Assembly: GCF_029867415.1 (NCBI RefSeq)
Contig: NC_081183.1
Coordinates: 144,332,798-144,396,797, forward strand
Direction: 5' to 3'
DNA from: Vicia villosa
Taxonomy: Eukaryota; Streptophyta; Magnoliopsida; Fabales; Fabaceae
DNA length: 64,000 bases
A program made the translations under genes and the position numbers. Of this stretch, positions 52,901 to 64,000 are shown piece after piece. Numbering within the stretch: the first letter of the stretch is position 1; every line of letters starts with the position of its first letter. The notes under the pieces were generated by a model. That model saw only the letters and a list, made by a program, of their open reading frames with translations. It searched no databases and was not told the origin of the DNA.

Positions 52901-55900
52901 AGTGCATATACTGGAACATCAGGGGAATTGCCAATGGTTCATCTAGATTGGCTTTGAGGAGACTTATTCAGATTAATTCTCCCGATTTTGTTTTCATTGC
53001 TGAGCCATGGATGGACTTTGACAATTTCCCTATTAGATGGTTACATAATTTAGATCTTCATCCTTTTGCCTTTAATAAGAGAGAGGGTATTTTGCCTAAC
53101 CTGTGGTGCTTTTGTAAGTCCTCCTTTAAACCCGACATTTTATTCATAGATGATCAACATGTCTCTTTTTCTGTTAATCTTAATAACAAAGTTTTTGGTT
53201 TTTCTGTCATATATGCTACCACCTGTTACATAACTAGGAGAAATTTATGGAATAACCTGAATGGTATCATGGCAAACCTTAATTTCCCCTGGTCATTCAT
53301 TGGGGATTTTAATGCCATTATTAATGCTGATGAGTACAAAGGTTCTCACACTCCTGCCAGCACTCCTATGCAGGACTTTAAATGGACTAATTCTAACCAT
53401 TTAATCCACTTACCTACTATGGGAAATTTGTTTACTTGGAGTAATGGTAGGAAAGGGAGACATCTTACTGAGAAAAGACTAGACAGAGTCATTTGTAATC
53501 TTGAGCTTTTAGATAGTTGCAGTAATGCGTTTTGTCATACTTTATCCAAACTTAAATCTGATCACTATCCTTTATTGTTTTCTTGTGTTCTGGAGAAGAT
53601 TAATGTTAAACCTCAATTTAAGTTCTTTAAGATGTGGACCCTTCATGAGGATTGTGAGAGAATTATTAAAGAAACTTGGGACATCAAGATTTATGGCTGC
53701 CCCATGTACATTCTGGATAGAAAGCTTAGAATCCTTAAATATAGGCTCAAAGATTGGAACAAAAATATTTTTGGAGATGTGAAAACCAAGGTGGTGGAGG
53801 CTGAAAAGGTCCTTAAGGACATTCAACATCTTATCGGCCTCAATGGTTATAATGAGAATCTTCAAAGTGAGGAGGTCAAAGCCCATTTTGAGATGGAAAA
53901 GGCTTTAATCTATGAGGAAGAGTTCTGGAGAGAGAAGGCTAATATAAAATGGCACAATGAGGGTGATAGAAATACAATGTTTTTTCACACTTATGCTAGG
54001 ATTAAGAGAAAGAAGAATCTTATTTCCTCTCTTAATATTCATGATGCTATCACCTCTGATCAGAATGTTATTGAATCTCATTTGGTTAATCATTTTGTTA
54101 ATCTTTTCAACCAAGATGTCACTTTGCAGGATACAAGCCTTATAGATAGAGTCATCCCTAAGCTGGTGAAAAAGCATACTAATACTATGTTGATTGCTAC
54201 TCCTAGTGAGGAAGAGATAAAGCATGTTGTGATGAATCTGAAGTCTGACTCCTCCCCTGGCCCTGATGGGTTTGTAGCAAACTTCTTTCAAAAATACTGG
54301 AACATTATCAATAATGATGTGATTTTGGATGTTAAACAATTCTTCTTACAGCTAACTATAACTCTAATACCATTGTCCTTATCCCTAAGAATAATGAGCC
54401 TAACATAATCAACAACTATAGATCTATTGCTCTTGTTTCTCCCTTGCCTTATTTCCAACGAGCAAAAGGGTTTTATATTGGGTAGAAATATCAAAGATAG
54501 CATATGCTTAACCTCTGAAGCCACTAACATCCTTGGCAATAAGAGCTACAGTGGGAATGTGGCTCTGAAGATAGATATATCTAAAGCCTTTGATACCTTG
54601 AGCTGGGACTTCCTCCTTAGGACTCTCAAAGGCTTTGGTTTTAGCATCAAATTCTGTAAGTGGATCTCTACCCTGTTAAACTCTGCTAATCTCTCCATTG
54701 GTGTGAATGGCAAACAAGCAGGGTTTTTCAAATGCTCCAATGGAGTGAGACAAGGAGATCCTCTGTCTCCTCTTTTATTCTGCATTGCTGAGGAGGTTTT
54801 GAGTAGAGGGATCACTCACTTAGTTGATAACAATCATATGAATCTCATCAAAGCCTCCAGAAACTCTTATGTTCCTTCTCATACTTTATATGCTGATGAC
54901 ATCATGATTTTTTGTAGGGGTGATCAAAAGTCCATAAAATCCAGTGATAATTTATTGAAGGAGTATGCTTTGAATTCTGGTCAAGTTTGTAACGCTGCAA
55001 AATTCCTCATCTATGCTGGTGGCATGATTTCTGAGAGGCACAAATCTCTGGCAAATATGCTGGGATTTACTTTGGCTCACCCTCCTTTTATTTACCTGGG
55101 GGCCCCTATTTTTGTAGGTTGACCTAAGGCTCACTATTTCTCCTTTATTGCAGATAAGATCAAGATCAGGCTGGCTCACTGGAAAGCTTCTCTCTTGTCC
55201 ATGGCTGGGAGGCTTCTCTTGCTCAAAGCAGTCATCCATAGCATGTTGATACACTGTTTTACTGTCTACAATTGGCCTGTATCCATAGTCAAGCAAATCA
55301 GCAAGTGGATGAGAAACTTCCCGTGGAGTGGCAATATGGATCAAATGAAAACTATCACTGTTGCTTGGAAGGATTGTTGCAAAATTTTGAAGGAAGGAGG
55401 TCTTGGCATCAAATCTCGTCACTCTTACAATCAAGCCACTAACCTTCATCTATGCTGGAGTTTTGTTAAAGGGGGTCAGAGCTGGAACTCTCTTCTTGCC
55501 TCCAGAATCAAAAGGAAGAATAAAATACTCTCTTATCACATTAAGTCCTCAATTTGGACCAGCATTAAGGATAGTTATGAGACTATCATGGAGAATTCTA
55601 AATGGATCATTGGAGATGGAGCAAAGATAAACTTCTGGTTGGACACTTGGTTAGATGAACCCCTGGCCACAAAGTTCAACATTCCTACTGCCTTCCATAA
55701 GCACATCAATGTCAAGGTTAAGGACTGGTTGGTTGACAAAGAATGGCGCATTTCAAATAACATTACAACTGCTTATCCAAATTTACTGCATCTTATCTCT
55801 AAAACGAAAATCCCGGAGCTAGACATTGAAGATAACATCATTTGGAAAGAGACCAATAATGGTGACTTGAGTCTAAAGCAAGCTTTTGGTAGAGTTGAAA

Positions 55901-56083
55901 AGAAAAACCAGTTTGTGTCTTGGGCGAATTTCCTTTGGAATAAGCATGTTCCTCATGCTTTTGCCATGGTGGTTTGGAAAGCTGTTCACAAAAAGTTGCC
56001 CATTGATGATAACTTCATTAGAAGAGGTTTTTCTGGGCCTTCTATCTATTCTTTATGTGGTGGTGCTGCTGACTCTTTACAGC
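52897..56083 (+). pseudogene. LINE ORF2 endonuclease and reverse transcriptase
   Basis: Starts MKCIYWNIRGIANGSSRLAL and the endonuclease domain is complete: FIAEPW (Glu), SFIGDFNAII, KRLDRVICN and KSDHYPLLFS. The open frame runs to 54408, reaching SDSSPGPDGFVANFFQKYW (RT block 1). A frameshift near 54350 and a deletion near 54440 remove roughly 20-25 codons. The frame then resumes at 54427: EQKGFILGRNIKDSI, ALKIDISKAFDTLSWDFLL, GVRQGDPLSPLLF and the palm motif LYADDIMIFC. After a TGA at 55120 it continues (GRLLLLKAVIHSM) into zf-RVT (FLWNKHVPHAFAMVVWKAVH). Confidence 0.88.
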
Positions 56084-57316
56084 TGTAATACGGTGGGAGA
56101 ACTGACTTTTTGAAATGTTGCGGATAGCAAGAGTCGCCACCGACTTTTATTTTATCCAATTGGAAAGGCAAAAAGAACAGGAAAGACCTTTGAAAGATTT
56201 TGAGTTCGGGGGGTAGGTTATACAAAGGGAAGGTGTATCCATGGTTATCCATGGGCTCTTAACTGCTTAGCTCACTTTTGTTTGAATTGTTTGAAATAGT
56301 GTTGTGTGTGAATAGAAAAATGATTTGAATAAGAACTTTAGCTTGTAAATAAGCGTAGTCTTTTTGAAAAGATTCTTTGAAAAAAAGTGAGAAAAGATTT
56401 TGAATTTTGAATTTGAATTTGAATAGAGCAAGCAAACAGGAGCACCTACCCTAATTTAGAAAAATTGTTCTTTTAGCTTTTTGGTTTGAAAAGGCTATCC
56501 ATACCATGAGAGGGTAGGAAGTCCTTTCATTGGATGTTAAGGGTCATCGAGAAATTATCGTTCTCCATAAAACTGTCCCTACAATGTAGAGGTAGGTAGT
56601 CTTTAGGGAAGGATAGAATAGTCATTTAGGCAACAGGCGAGGATACCTTAGCAATTGGGACAATCATCATTACCGAGGCAACATCGAGGGGACTATGATC
56701 TTATGATGATGAACTGAGAGTAACATTTGTTTTGCTTAGGTATCCTCGTATTCGAGGGACTTGACTATTTTAGAATCGTAATTAAAAGGCAACAGGCAGC
56801 ATAAGAAGGGTTACCCTAAAGGTGCGTGTGTGGCACAATCATGTGGTTAAATTCAGATATTTATCTTGTAGATAAGTGGGCTAATTCATTTTAACAAGGC
56901 TTGCACTCCCTAAGATTACTAACCACGCAATTAAAATAAAGGCAGAATTAAAAGTTCCTACGCTATTACAATCAACACCTGTAGGGCAGAAAAATAAAGG
57001 CAAGAAATAAAACCTACAACTATTACAAGAAAACTTATTGCGACCTATATATATTTTCTAATATTTAAAAGACAGAAAATTAAATAATTGAAATAAAGGC
57101 AGATAATAAAATAAAAAGGCAAAAATAAAAGGAAAAATTAAAAGGGGCAAAATATTTAACAAAAGGCATTCGACAATCACAGAGTATGGGGTGAGGAAAG
57201 AATTCGCGCATAAAAAGCCTCAACAATTATAAGGTAACAGATCAAAAATTAAAAGGGTTTAGGGAAAACAATGATTAATAGTCATGATGAAAAATAGTTA
57301 GCCAAAAAAATAAAAT

Positions 57317-60300
57317 TGTAATACGGTGAACTGACTTTATATCGAAATGTCGCGGATAGCAAGAGTCGCGACCGACTTTTATTTATCCAAATTAACAGAA
57401 AGGCTAAAAGAACACGAAAAACCTTTTAAATAAAAACTGAGTTTGGGGGGTAATTTATACAAAGGCAAGGTGTAAGGCACCCTTTGCATCCATGGTTTTC
57501 CATGGGCTCTTAATTGCTTTGCTCTTCGAAACCAAAAGTTTAGAAATGTAGAAGAAGAAGAATAAGGACTTTAGCTCGTAAATGAGCGTAGCCTTATTGA
57601 AGTTTTTTAAGAAGAAGTGTGATAAAAAGATTTTTAAACCAGAGCAAAGCAATTAGGGGCAAATTACCTGGTTAGATGAAAAATGTTCTTTTAGCCTTCC
57701 AGGGCTATCCATACCATAGGAGGGTAGGAAAGTCCTTTTATTTGGAGGTTGAAGGGTCATCGAATTATCATTCGCCATAAGACTGTCCCATGCCATAGAG
57801 GCGCAGGTAGTCTAAGGGAATGATCAGAATAGCCATTCGTTTAGGAAACCAGAGGATACCTCAGCTCTTCGTAGGCAACTTCGAGGGACGAGATCATATT
57901 AGCGAATCGAAGGCAACATCATTAGGGACTTATGATCTGAATGAACTGAGGGCAACATTGCTGAGGTATCCTCGTATTCGAGGGACTTGGCTATTCTGCA
58001 TTAAAAACACAAGGCAACAGGCAACAAGAGGGGTGCCATAAAAGGTGCGTGGTTGCAACAATCACGTGATCAGATTCAGAATAAGTTATCTTATAATTAA
58101 GTGATTCTAGATTCAGTTCAAGGTTGCACTCCCTAAATTACTAACCACGCAGCAATATAATGCAGTTTTAAGTGCCTTCAAGGCCAAACAATACAACCCC
58201 GAAGCAGTTATATAATAAATTATGGGGATGGGGAAAAAGGAATAATAGAACCAACAGTACAATAGGTCTGACACAAGTAATAATTTAAAAGAAAGAAAAA
58301 CAAATTAGGTTAGGTTTTAGGGTTACCGACTAATCGAGCTTTGACGGTTGGCTAACCCTGAAAATTTGGGAAAAATAAATAAACAAAATAATAAACAAAA
58401 TAAAATCAGAAAGGAAAAAAATAAATAATTAAATTAAAAGGCAAAAATAAATATTTAAATTAAAAGAATAGAATCAGGGACTTAGCTTTTGATCTGATAT
58501 AGCGCGTAGGCGGACGAACCCTGATGATAACCCTGAAAAACTGCACAACAAAGGAAAAATGTAGGCATGATCTTCGTAAACCCTGATTAGGGCACAAGTT
58601 AACCCTGGTTAATAGAATAAATAAAATCGAATTAATTAATTATTGGTTTCCAACCTAATTAATTAAATCGATGAAAATAAAATTTCGATTAAAATAGCCT
58701 AACCCTAATATTTATTTTTATCAACTAAAAAGGTTAACTAATTAAATAAATCAAATTATTCTAAAACAATTAAAAAAACAAATTATTATTAAAATAAATA
58801 AACGAATATTTATTAAAATAGATTTTGTGAAAAAGGACATTTTAAAAGATTTTTATAATATTAATAAACAAAACAAATAATAATAAAAAGATTATATAAT
58901 AAATAAATAAAATTGAAGAAACTTAGCTCTGCTTGTATGTTATACATTTGAGAGACCTATGGTAGACCTGCGCTTCCTTGTGTGTTGGATCTGGGAAGAA
59001 TGATATCCCACAGTGCTGACTTGAGGGTGCGTCGTGAGGCTCCATGGACATCACGCACTGGATCAAGAAGCTTTGCCTTTTATTGAAAAAATAACGGAGT
59101 GGGGGATCGAACATGCGCCCCCCAACTCAACCTATGCTCTTACCACTCCAACCACGCAGCGCCTTTGTTTATCATATGCTTTGAATACGTTTTATATAAA
59201 AATTTTAATAATAACTGAAAAGAGAAAAAAAGCGCGATGTTTGAATTGACCATTGGCAGGATGACACGCCATCATCCCCAACCTCTGGCCGTCGTATTAG
59301 CTGGAATTTTACCGACGGTTTGAGCTTTCGTCGCCATAGATCCTGCATTCTACAAACACTGTACGCGCAACCAAAATAAAAGGTAGAGCCATAGACGAGT
59401 TCGTCTCATCATCACAAATTTAACCATACATGTTATTAATATCAATTTCTCCTGAATCGAAAAACCCTATTTCATAACCCTAAAATTCAACTATGGCATA
59501 TCTCAGTATGAACACATAAACCTCAAATTAATCAAACAGAAAGATTCAGAGCATTACAACAAACACATGTATGCATTCAAATCATGTTTATGGATCATGA
59601 ATCAAAGAAAAAAAGAACGAGTTTGAATATGCAAACCGTGAGTTCTACAGCGTGATTCTTGGCCTGTCGATTGGATGTAAGGATTGGTATAGCTTCAGGA
59701 ACCTTCAGAGAATGTGTTGGAGTGCTTCAAATGATCTTAAAAAAGCTGCAACGTGAAGACAGAATTTTGATTTTTTCTCTTGATTCTTAAGAACTCAATG
59801 GTGGTTCTTGAGGCTGTCGCCACATCCCCTAGGGGTCTGATTCGTTTGTCTTTATATAATGGAAGGCTTTAGGTTAATAATTTTGAAGGAAATCCTCTTG
59901 AATCTTGATTTGCTTGTTATGGAAATTTGATTGAAATATGGCTCATAATCTTTCTAAATTTGTAAAAAAATTTGATTTAATTGTTCCAAATATCAAGTGC
60001 ACGAATTTTGATTGAATATTGGAGTGAATGTAGATTGGATTTGATTCAAATCACTCCTTTAAACAATATCTTTGATTTTCTTTTGATTTATCAAACTTTA
60101 ATCATTTTTTAAATGAAATAAAATTCATAAAAAAGTCAAATGAATCAATTGATTTCGTGGAAATAATATTTGAGGCCTTGGATGACTTGTGGATCAAGAT
60201 TGGGCCATAAAAAGTTAGGCTCCTTTGCAAAAAAAATCAATTTGAAGCCTTTTGTTTCACATTTTCCTCCTCAGATTTGTCTAACTTTGACAAGGCATAT

Positions 60301-61044
60301 CTCCCTCAATTTTTAGGGTATGGGGGAGTTCTAGGACTTTTTAGAAACCTTGAGGAGCCCTCTAACCAGTGTTTTTGGTCCCATGTCAAAATAATTTTCC
60401 ATGATCCTTGTGTGCTCTTTTGAAAAAGATGACTTTTGGTTGACTTTTGAAAAGGACCTATAATGTTTTGATCCATATCTCTCAAATGAAGCATTTTTAG
60501 ACTTGGCTTGTGTATGACAAAATTGTAGAGAATTCAATTTCCTTTAAAATGAGCTTTGGATGGAAAGTTTCTGACGTTCCATGTGGGAGTTATGGCTGGT
60601 CAAAGTTCAGTTGACTTTCTCCTATGAAAACCCTAATTTAGAAACTTTTGAAATTGTTGATTTCTGATCTTTCCTTGATGAACCATGATCAATTCTTGAT
60701 CAAATGGTGAATGATACTTCAATATAAGGATGTTGACAAAAAATCAGGAGTTTTGACTGTACTTTGACCACAGTTGACTTTTAGGTCAAACTAGTCGACT
60801 GTTGACTTTCTGAGCAATTGAATGATCAACTCTTTAAATTGAGACCTGAATTTTGTCATGGAAGTAGTTTGGGATATCATAAACCATATGAAATGCCTTG
60901 GAGATTTTGATCCATTGACTTTCTTCAGAACAACAAAAACCCTAGTTCTTTGAGCCTTTGCTTAGGAGGAGGTGTCTTTGAGAATTGTGCCTTGGTATGA
61001 GTTTGAATAAGGGGAATGAGATGGGCAAATTTTGGGGTATGACA
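57317..61044 (-). mobile_element. Ogre-like solo LTR, 3728 bp
   Basis: The plus strand begins TGTAATACGGTGAACTGAC and ends AAATTTTGGGGTATGACA. A perfect 5-bp TSD AAAAT (57312-57316 and 61045-61049) shows it inserted as a unit into a related Ogre-like LTR. It shares with its host LTR the CAAGAGTCGC.ACCGACTTTTATT block, the CCATGG...TCCATGGGCTCTTAA block and the terminal sequences. There is no gag or pol, so recombination between its LTRs removed the interior. Confidence 0.9.
59093..59162 (-). other. tRNA-like segment in the solo Ogre-like LTR
   Basis: On the minus strand, box A-like TGGTTGGAGTGG (59143-59154) and box B-like TGTTCGATCCC (59103-59113) have tRNA spacing, with a T-stem-like GGGGG...CCCCC pair. 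The acceptor stem does not form, so it is probably a SINE head or a degenerate tRNA copy, not a working tRNA gene. Confidence 0.5.
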
Positions 61045-61469
61045 AAAATCAAGCCTAAAAATCCTAATTTGATTAAATTAACCTAAGTCTAAAAATGTTA
61101 TTGTTGAATTAACCTAAATTTAAAAAATTAATTATTTAAACCTAAAAATAAATATTACTCTAAATTATTAATTTAAATTAAAAAAACAAATTAATTTTAT
61201 AAAAAAATATTTTAAAGTGATTTATGAAAATAACATGAATTTTATGGTTTGAGAAAAAAAGATTAAGGTTTTAGTGAAAATTTAAATAATAAAACAATAA
61301 ACCAATAATTAAAAAAATGAATTAAAGAAAAACCATGATTTGATCTGATATGGTGTGGCTGGAGGTCCATGGGATGCCAATGGGATTTTCGAAGAGGCAA
61401 AAGCTTTATGCCCTAACAATGGTAAACTCATATTCCTGCACCGCTCCTCTTTAGCCAAAGGAAGTACCT

Positions 61470-61648
61470 GCAAAAATAGGATAATAATAAGAATAAGAAT
61501 AATAATAGAAATAATAATAATATAATAAAAATAATAATACTATAATAGTAATAATAATAATAATAATATTATAATAATAATAATAATAGAAACAATTAAC
61601 AAAAATATTACTAATAATAATAATTATAATTAAAAAAAGTTAGTAATG

Positions 61649-61702
<54 letters not shown>
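61470..61702. repeat. AAT-rich trinucleotide tract and (TA)n
   Basis: Imperfect TAA/AAT repeats (about 61470-61625) followed by a pure TA run (about 61650-61700), inside the Ogre-like 3' LTR. Confidence 0.9.
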
Positions 61703-61704
<2 letters not shown>

Positions 61705-62782
61705 GGCTAAAAGGGCAAAAATCCCCAAGGGTTTAAAAAAAATTATGATTGTAAAAACATAAATTTAAACTAAAATATAGCAACAATGGCCAAAACAATG
61801 ATTTTTAAAAAACAGGCCTAAGGTATCATCATTGGCCAAAAATATTGTAATTCTAGACAAAGTATTCGAAAGAGGTTTTTAAAAAGGGTTTAAAGAAAGT
61901 GTTTCAAAAAATAAAGAGGAGGTCAAAAAACATAGTAATTTTGATAAAAGGTGGCCTCAAGTATTATCATTGGCCAAAAACCACAAACCGAAGTCTTCTT
62001 GAATATAGTAAAATCTTTTGAAAAAAAGGAAGGCCTCAGGTGTCATCATTGGCCAAAATAAGAGATATTGAAAGGTTTTGAAAAGATATAAAAAAAAAAG
62101 TTGAAAAGGTTTGTGACAAGGTTTGTGAAAATTGTTGATCTTTAGAAAATTGTTGATGGAGAAAATTTTAGAAAATAGTTGGTTGGGAGAGAATGAGAAT
62201 TGTTGATAATTGTTAGAATGAGGGCTAGAAAGTTGTTGGTCTCATCAAAGTGTAGAACCTAGTGCTATTTATACATAAAAATTAGGTTAGTAAAAATATT
62301 AAGAGAATTAATTAATTAATTAATTAATCATAACTCTAAATCAAATATAATTTGATTTTGATTTCTGAAATATTTAACCAATTATTTTGATTCTTTCCTA
62401 AACTATACAATTATGCAATATTAAAAAATATGAACAAAATCTTTGCAAATCTTTTTTTTAATGATTTTTGGACTAAAATTACAAAAAATAAAGATTTTAA
62501 TGAAAAAAATAATATTTTAAAAATGCCTAATAAACAAATACGAAAATAATAATTAAATGATGAAAAAAATACTATTTTTGATTTTTTTAATATTTTATGA
62601 TTTTTGGTCATTTTTTGACTAAAAAATACATAAAAGTAAAAAGTGACTACTTTAAAAAATGCCTATTTAATTAGTACGAAAATTAAAATTAAAATGATAA
62701 AAAAATACAATTTTTGTGATTTTTGAATAAATGGAAATAAAGTTAGAACTAAAATTAAAAAGCAAGTAAAAGGGAAAATGTT

Positions 62783-62857
62783 AGAAGTGGGATTCGAGCC
62801 CGGGACCTCTCGCTCTTGTACCTTTTAACCTCAAATCCTTACCAACTGTGCTATGTC
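62783..62857 (-). other. tRNA-like segment near the Ogre-like LTR start
   Basis: On the minus strand, box A TAGCACAGTTGG (62842-62853) and box B GGCTCGAATCC (62790-62800), about 60 bp inside the LTR start. The box A fits the eukaryotic consensus well and box B has one mismatch. The acceptor stem is not obvious. It is likely a SINE insertion or tRNA-derived piece. Confidence 0.55.
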
Positions 62858-62916
62858 AATTATTCGAAATAAAATAACATTTGCAAATATATGAGGGCAA
62901 ATTTTGGGGTATGACA

Positions 62917-63120
62917 GCTGCCCCTGTTCATTCTTCTTAAACTTGAGGATGTAGATTGGCTTGTGTGCCTGTCGGAATCTGAAGGTGGAAGAGGATTGAA
63001 CACTAGAATACCAAGAAATTTGCCCTTGCTGATGCAGGGACTTTTTCCGCAAATGGGCTTAAAGATGCCATCCAGGCAAAGTATTGTTGGAGATGGGCTT
63101 AAAGATGCCACCTGCCTTGA
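62917..63120 (-). promoter_or_regulatory. Ogre-like polypurine tract and start of 3' UTR
   Basis: Directly outside the LTR the minus strand reads GAAGAATGAACAGGGGCAGC, a purine-rich plus-strand primer candidate. A block containing GGGCTTAAAGATGCCA occurs twice (about 63056 and 63095). Confidence 0.5.
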
Positions 63121-63129
63121 TAGGTTGAA

Positions 63130-63625
63130 AGTCAGAATGAGTCGTACGTTAGACTGTATCTGAAAAGGTATACTTAGGATAAGTCGTACGTTAGACTGAA
63201 TCTACTGTATTGATAAATGTCAAGGTAAGTCGTACGTTAGGTTGTTCTTTAGGAAGAGTCATACGTTAGACTAGGTCCAATTGCATCGATAGATGTTTGG
63301 AAAGCCGTACGTTAGGCTATAGGATCGGTCGTACGTTAGACCGGATCCAATTTGCATTGATAAATGTCTAGATAAGTAAGTTGTACGTTAGGCTGTACTT
63401 TAGGACGAGTCATACGTCAGACTGGGTCCGATTGCATTGATAAATGTCTGGATAAGTCGTATGTTAGGCTGTAGGATAGGTCGTACGTTAGACCAAGTCC
63501 CCTGTGTTGATAGTTGTCAGAATACACCGTACGTCAGGTTGTATCCTAGGATGAGTCGTACGCTAGACTGGATCTTTTGTATTGAGAAGTACCAGAATGA
63601 GCTGTACGTTAGGTTGTATCTGAGC
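63130..63625. repeat. Interspersed CGTACGTTAG repeat
   Basis: Thirteen copies of (T/C)CGTACGTTAG(A/G)(C/T)TG, near 63142, 63185, 63229, 63258, 63301, 63329, 63378, 63406, 63455, 63478, 63527, 63555 and 63600. Two versions (GTTAGACTG and GTTAGGCTG) largely alternate. Each contains a CGTACG palindromic core. Longer units of about 75 bp (GATAAATGTC..G) can be discerned. Confidence 0.9.
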
Positions 63626-63654
63626 TCGATGTATTGAGAAGTGTTTGTTGGATA

Positions 63655-64000
63655 TTGATCGTGTCAGCACCGTTCGTAGTAACTGAATTAGATCTTGGAA
63701 AGATGATTGTGTCTACACCGTTCGTAGTAATAGAATTAGATCTTGGAATATTGATTGTGTCAGCACCGTTCGTAGTAACTGAATTAGATCTTTGAAGGAT
63801 GATCGTGTCTACACCGTTCGTGATGATAGAATTAGATCTTGGAATATTGACCGTGTCAGTACCGTTCGTAGTAACTGAATTAGATCTTGGAAAGATGATT
63901 GTGTCTACACCATTCGTGATGATAGAATTAGATCTTTGAAGGATGATCGTGTCTACACCATTCGTGATGATAGAATTAGATCTTGAAAAGATGATCGTGT
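63655..64000. repeat. 48-bp tandem repeat, seven copies to window end
   Basis: The unit CACCGTTCGTAGTAACTGAA, then TTAGATCTTGGAAAGATGAT, then TGTGTCAG recurs every 48 bp (63668, 63716, 63764, 63812, 63860, 63908, 63956). Copies with CAGCACC and CTACACC alternate for most of the array, giving a 96-bp higher-order period. The array runs off the window. Confidence 0.93.

Larger units (their letters stand above)
51340..56083 (+). mobile_element. Second LINE, 3' end lost to an Ogre insertion
   Basis: L1-type element in the order ORF1 (DUF4283, zinc knuckle), endonuclease, reverse transcriptase, start of zf-RVT. It stops abruptly at 56083, in the zf-RVT domain after SLCGGAADSL, where an Ogre-like LTR begins. 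The remaining 3' part (RNase H region, tail) would lie on the far side of the Ogre element, beyond the window. It is better preserved than the first LINE. Confidence 0.88.
56084..62916 (-). mobile_element. 3' LTR of an Ogre-like element, with a nested solo LTR
   Basis: On the minus strand the LTR starts TGTCATACCCCAAAATTTGC at 62916 and ends CCGTATTACA at 56084, immediately inside the LINE. It is made of 61050-62916 plus 56084-57316 (about 3.1 kb), separated by the solo LTR 57317-61044. It contains the conserved block CAAGAGTCGCCACCGACTTT (56129-56148). Very long LTRs of this kind are typical of the Ogre lineage of Ty3/gypsy in legumes. The sequence outside its start (62917 onwards) is the element's own 3' untranslated region. 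Confidence 0.82.

Noticed and set aside
62783..62857. Functional tRNA gene
   Set aside because: Box A and box B fit but I cannot pair an acceptor stem or assign an anticodon loop, so it is listed only as tRNA-like.
1..64000. CRISPR arrays, bacterial operons, riboswitches, phage genes
   Set aside because: None seen; introns, LTR elements and plant protein families show this is plant nuclear DNA.

Overview
This is plant nuclear DNA, most likely from a legume of the pea/vetch tribe (Fabeae). That placement is inferred from Ogre-like LTRs of 3 to 4 kb, SIRE-type Ty1/copia LTRs, spliced genes with GT..AG introns, and very dense nested transposons. No bacterial, phage or CRISPR feature is present. 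Only two loci look like intact host genes: a 95-residue two-pass membrane protein (16893-17180) and a complete three-coding-exon FAR1-related gene of the FRS10 type (35313-37622, 697 aa after splicing). Almost everything else is transposon, often with boundaries that can be read directly from target-site duplications (TSDs).

Layout. 1-4977: AT-rich DNA, a DUF7745-type protein remnant, and two degenerate tandem-repeat arrays. 4978-10835: a decayed L1-type LINE split by a 937-bp solo LTR. 11074-15415: a CACTA element (TIR CACTATTAGAAATAC, TSD TGA) carrying antisense pieces of an organelle RNA-editing-factor gene (MORF9-like), an F-box/FBD gene, a LINE reverse transcriptase and a further spliced gene. 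16745-17370: the membrane-protein gene. 18830-20847: an old LTR with primer site, plus a solo LTR with TSD TTCAT. 20848-29742: a complete, very young SIRE-like element (LTRs of 1218 bp differing at 2 sites, TSD AACCC) that has gag and the SIRE second ORF but has lost nearly all of pol. 29748-34880: a palindrome-rich unit with a small spliced gene, a CACTA end, and a decayed MULE transposase. 35110-37660: the FRS10-like gene. 38100-39285: an Athila-like ORF1 remnant and a tRNA-derived SINE. 39344-49435: an hAT element (TSD AATTCATG) containing a 6.15-kb MULE (TSD TAGAAATGA, 253-bp TIRs; plant mobile domain gene, transposase and a small convergent ORF) and a deleted Ty1/copia element. 49859-50754: an hAT-type MITE with a smaller MITE inside it. 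51340-56083: a second LINE, truncated by an Ogre-like element whose 3' LTR (56084-62916) is itself interrupted by a 3728-bp Ogre-like solo LTR (TSD AAAAT). 62917-64000: the Ogre-like 3' untranslated region, made of tandem repeats.

How it fits together. The window shows transposons acting on one another: copies nested three deep, non-autonomous elements that keep structural genes but lose enzymes, DNA transposons that carry host gene fragments, and 3' untranslated regions that generate satellite-like arrays. The strongest candidates for under-described systems are the gag-plus-ORF2 SIRE derivative, the three-gene MULE with a plant mobile domain protein and a shared hairpin motif at its ends and promoters, and the 20-bp palindrome family around 30 kb. 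Family names rest on motif recognition by eye; no database search was run.
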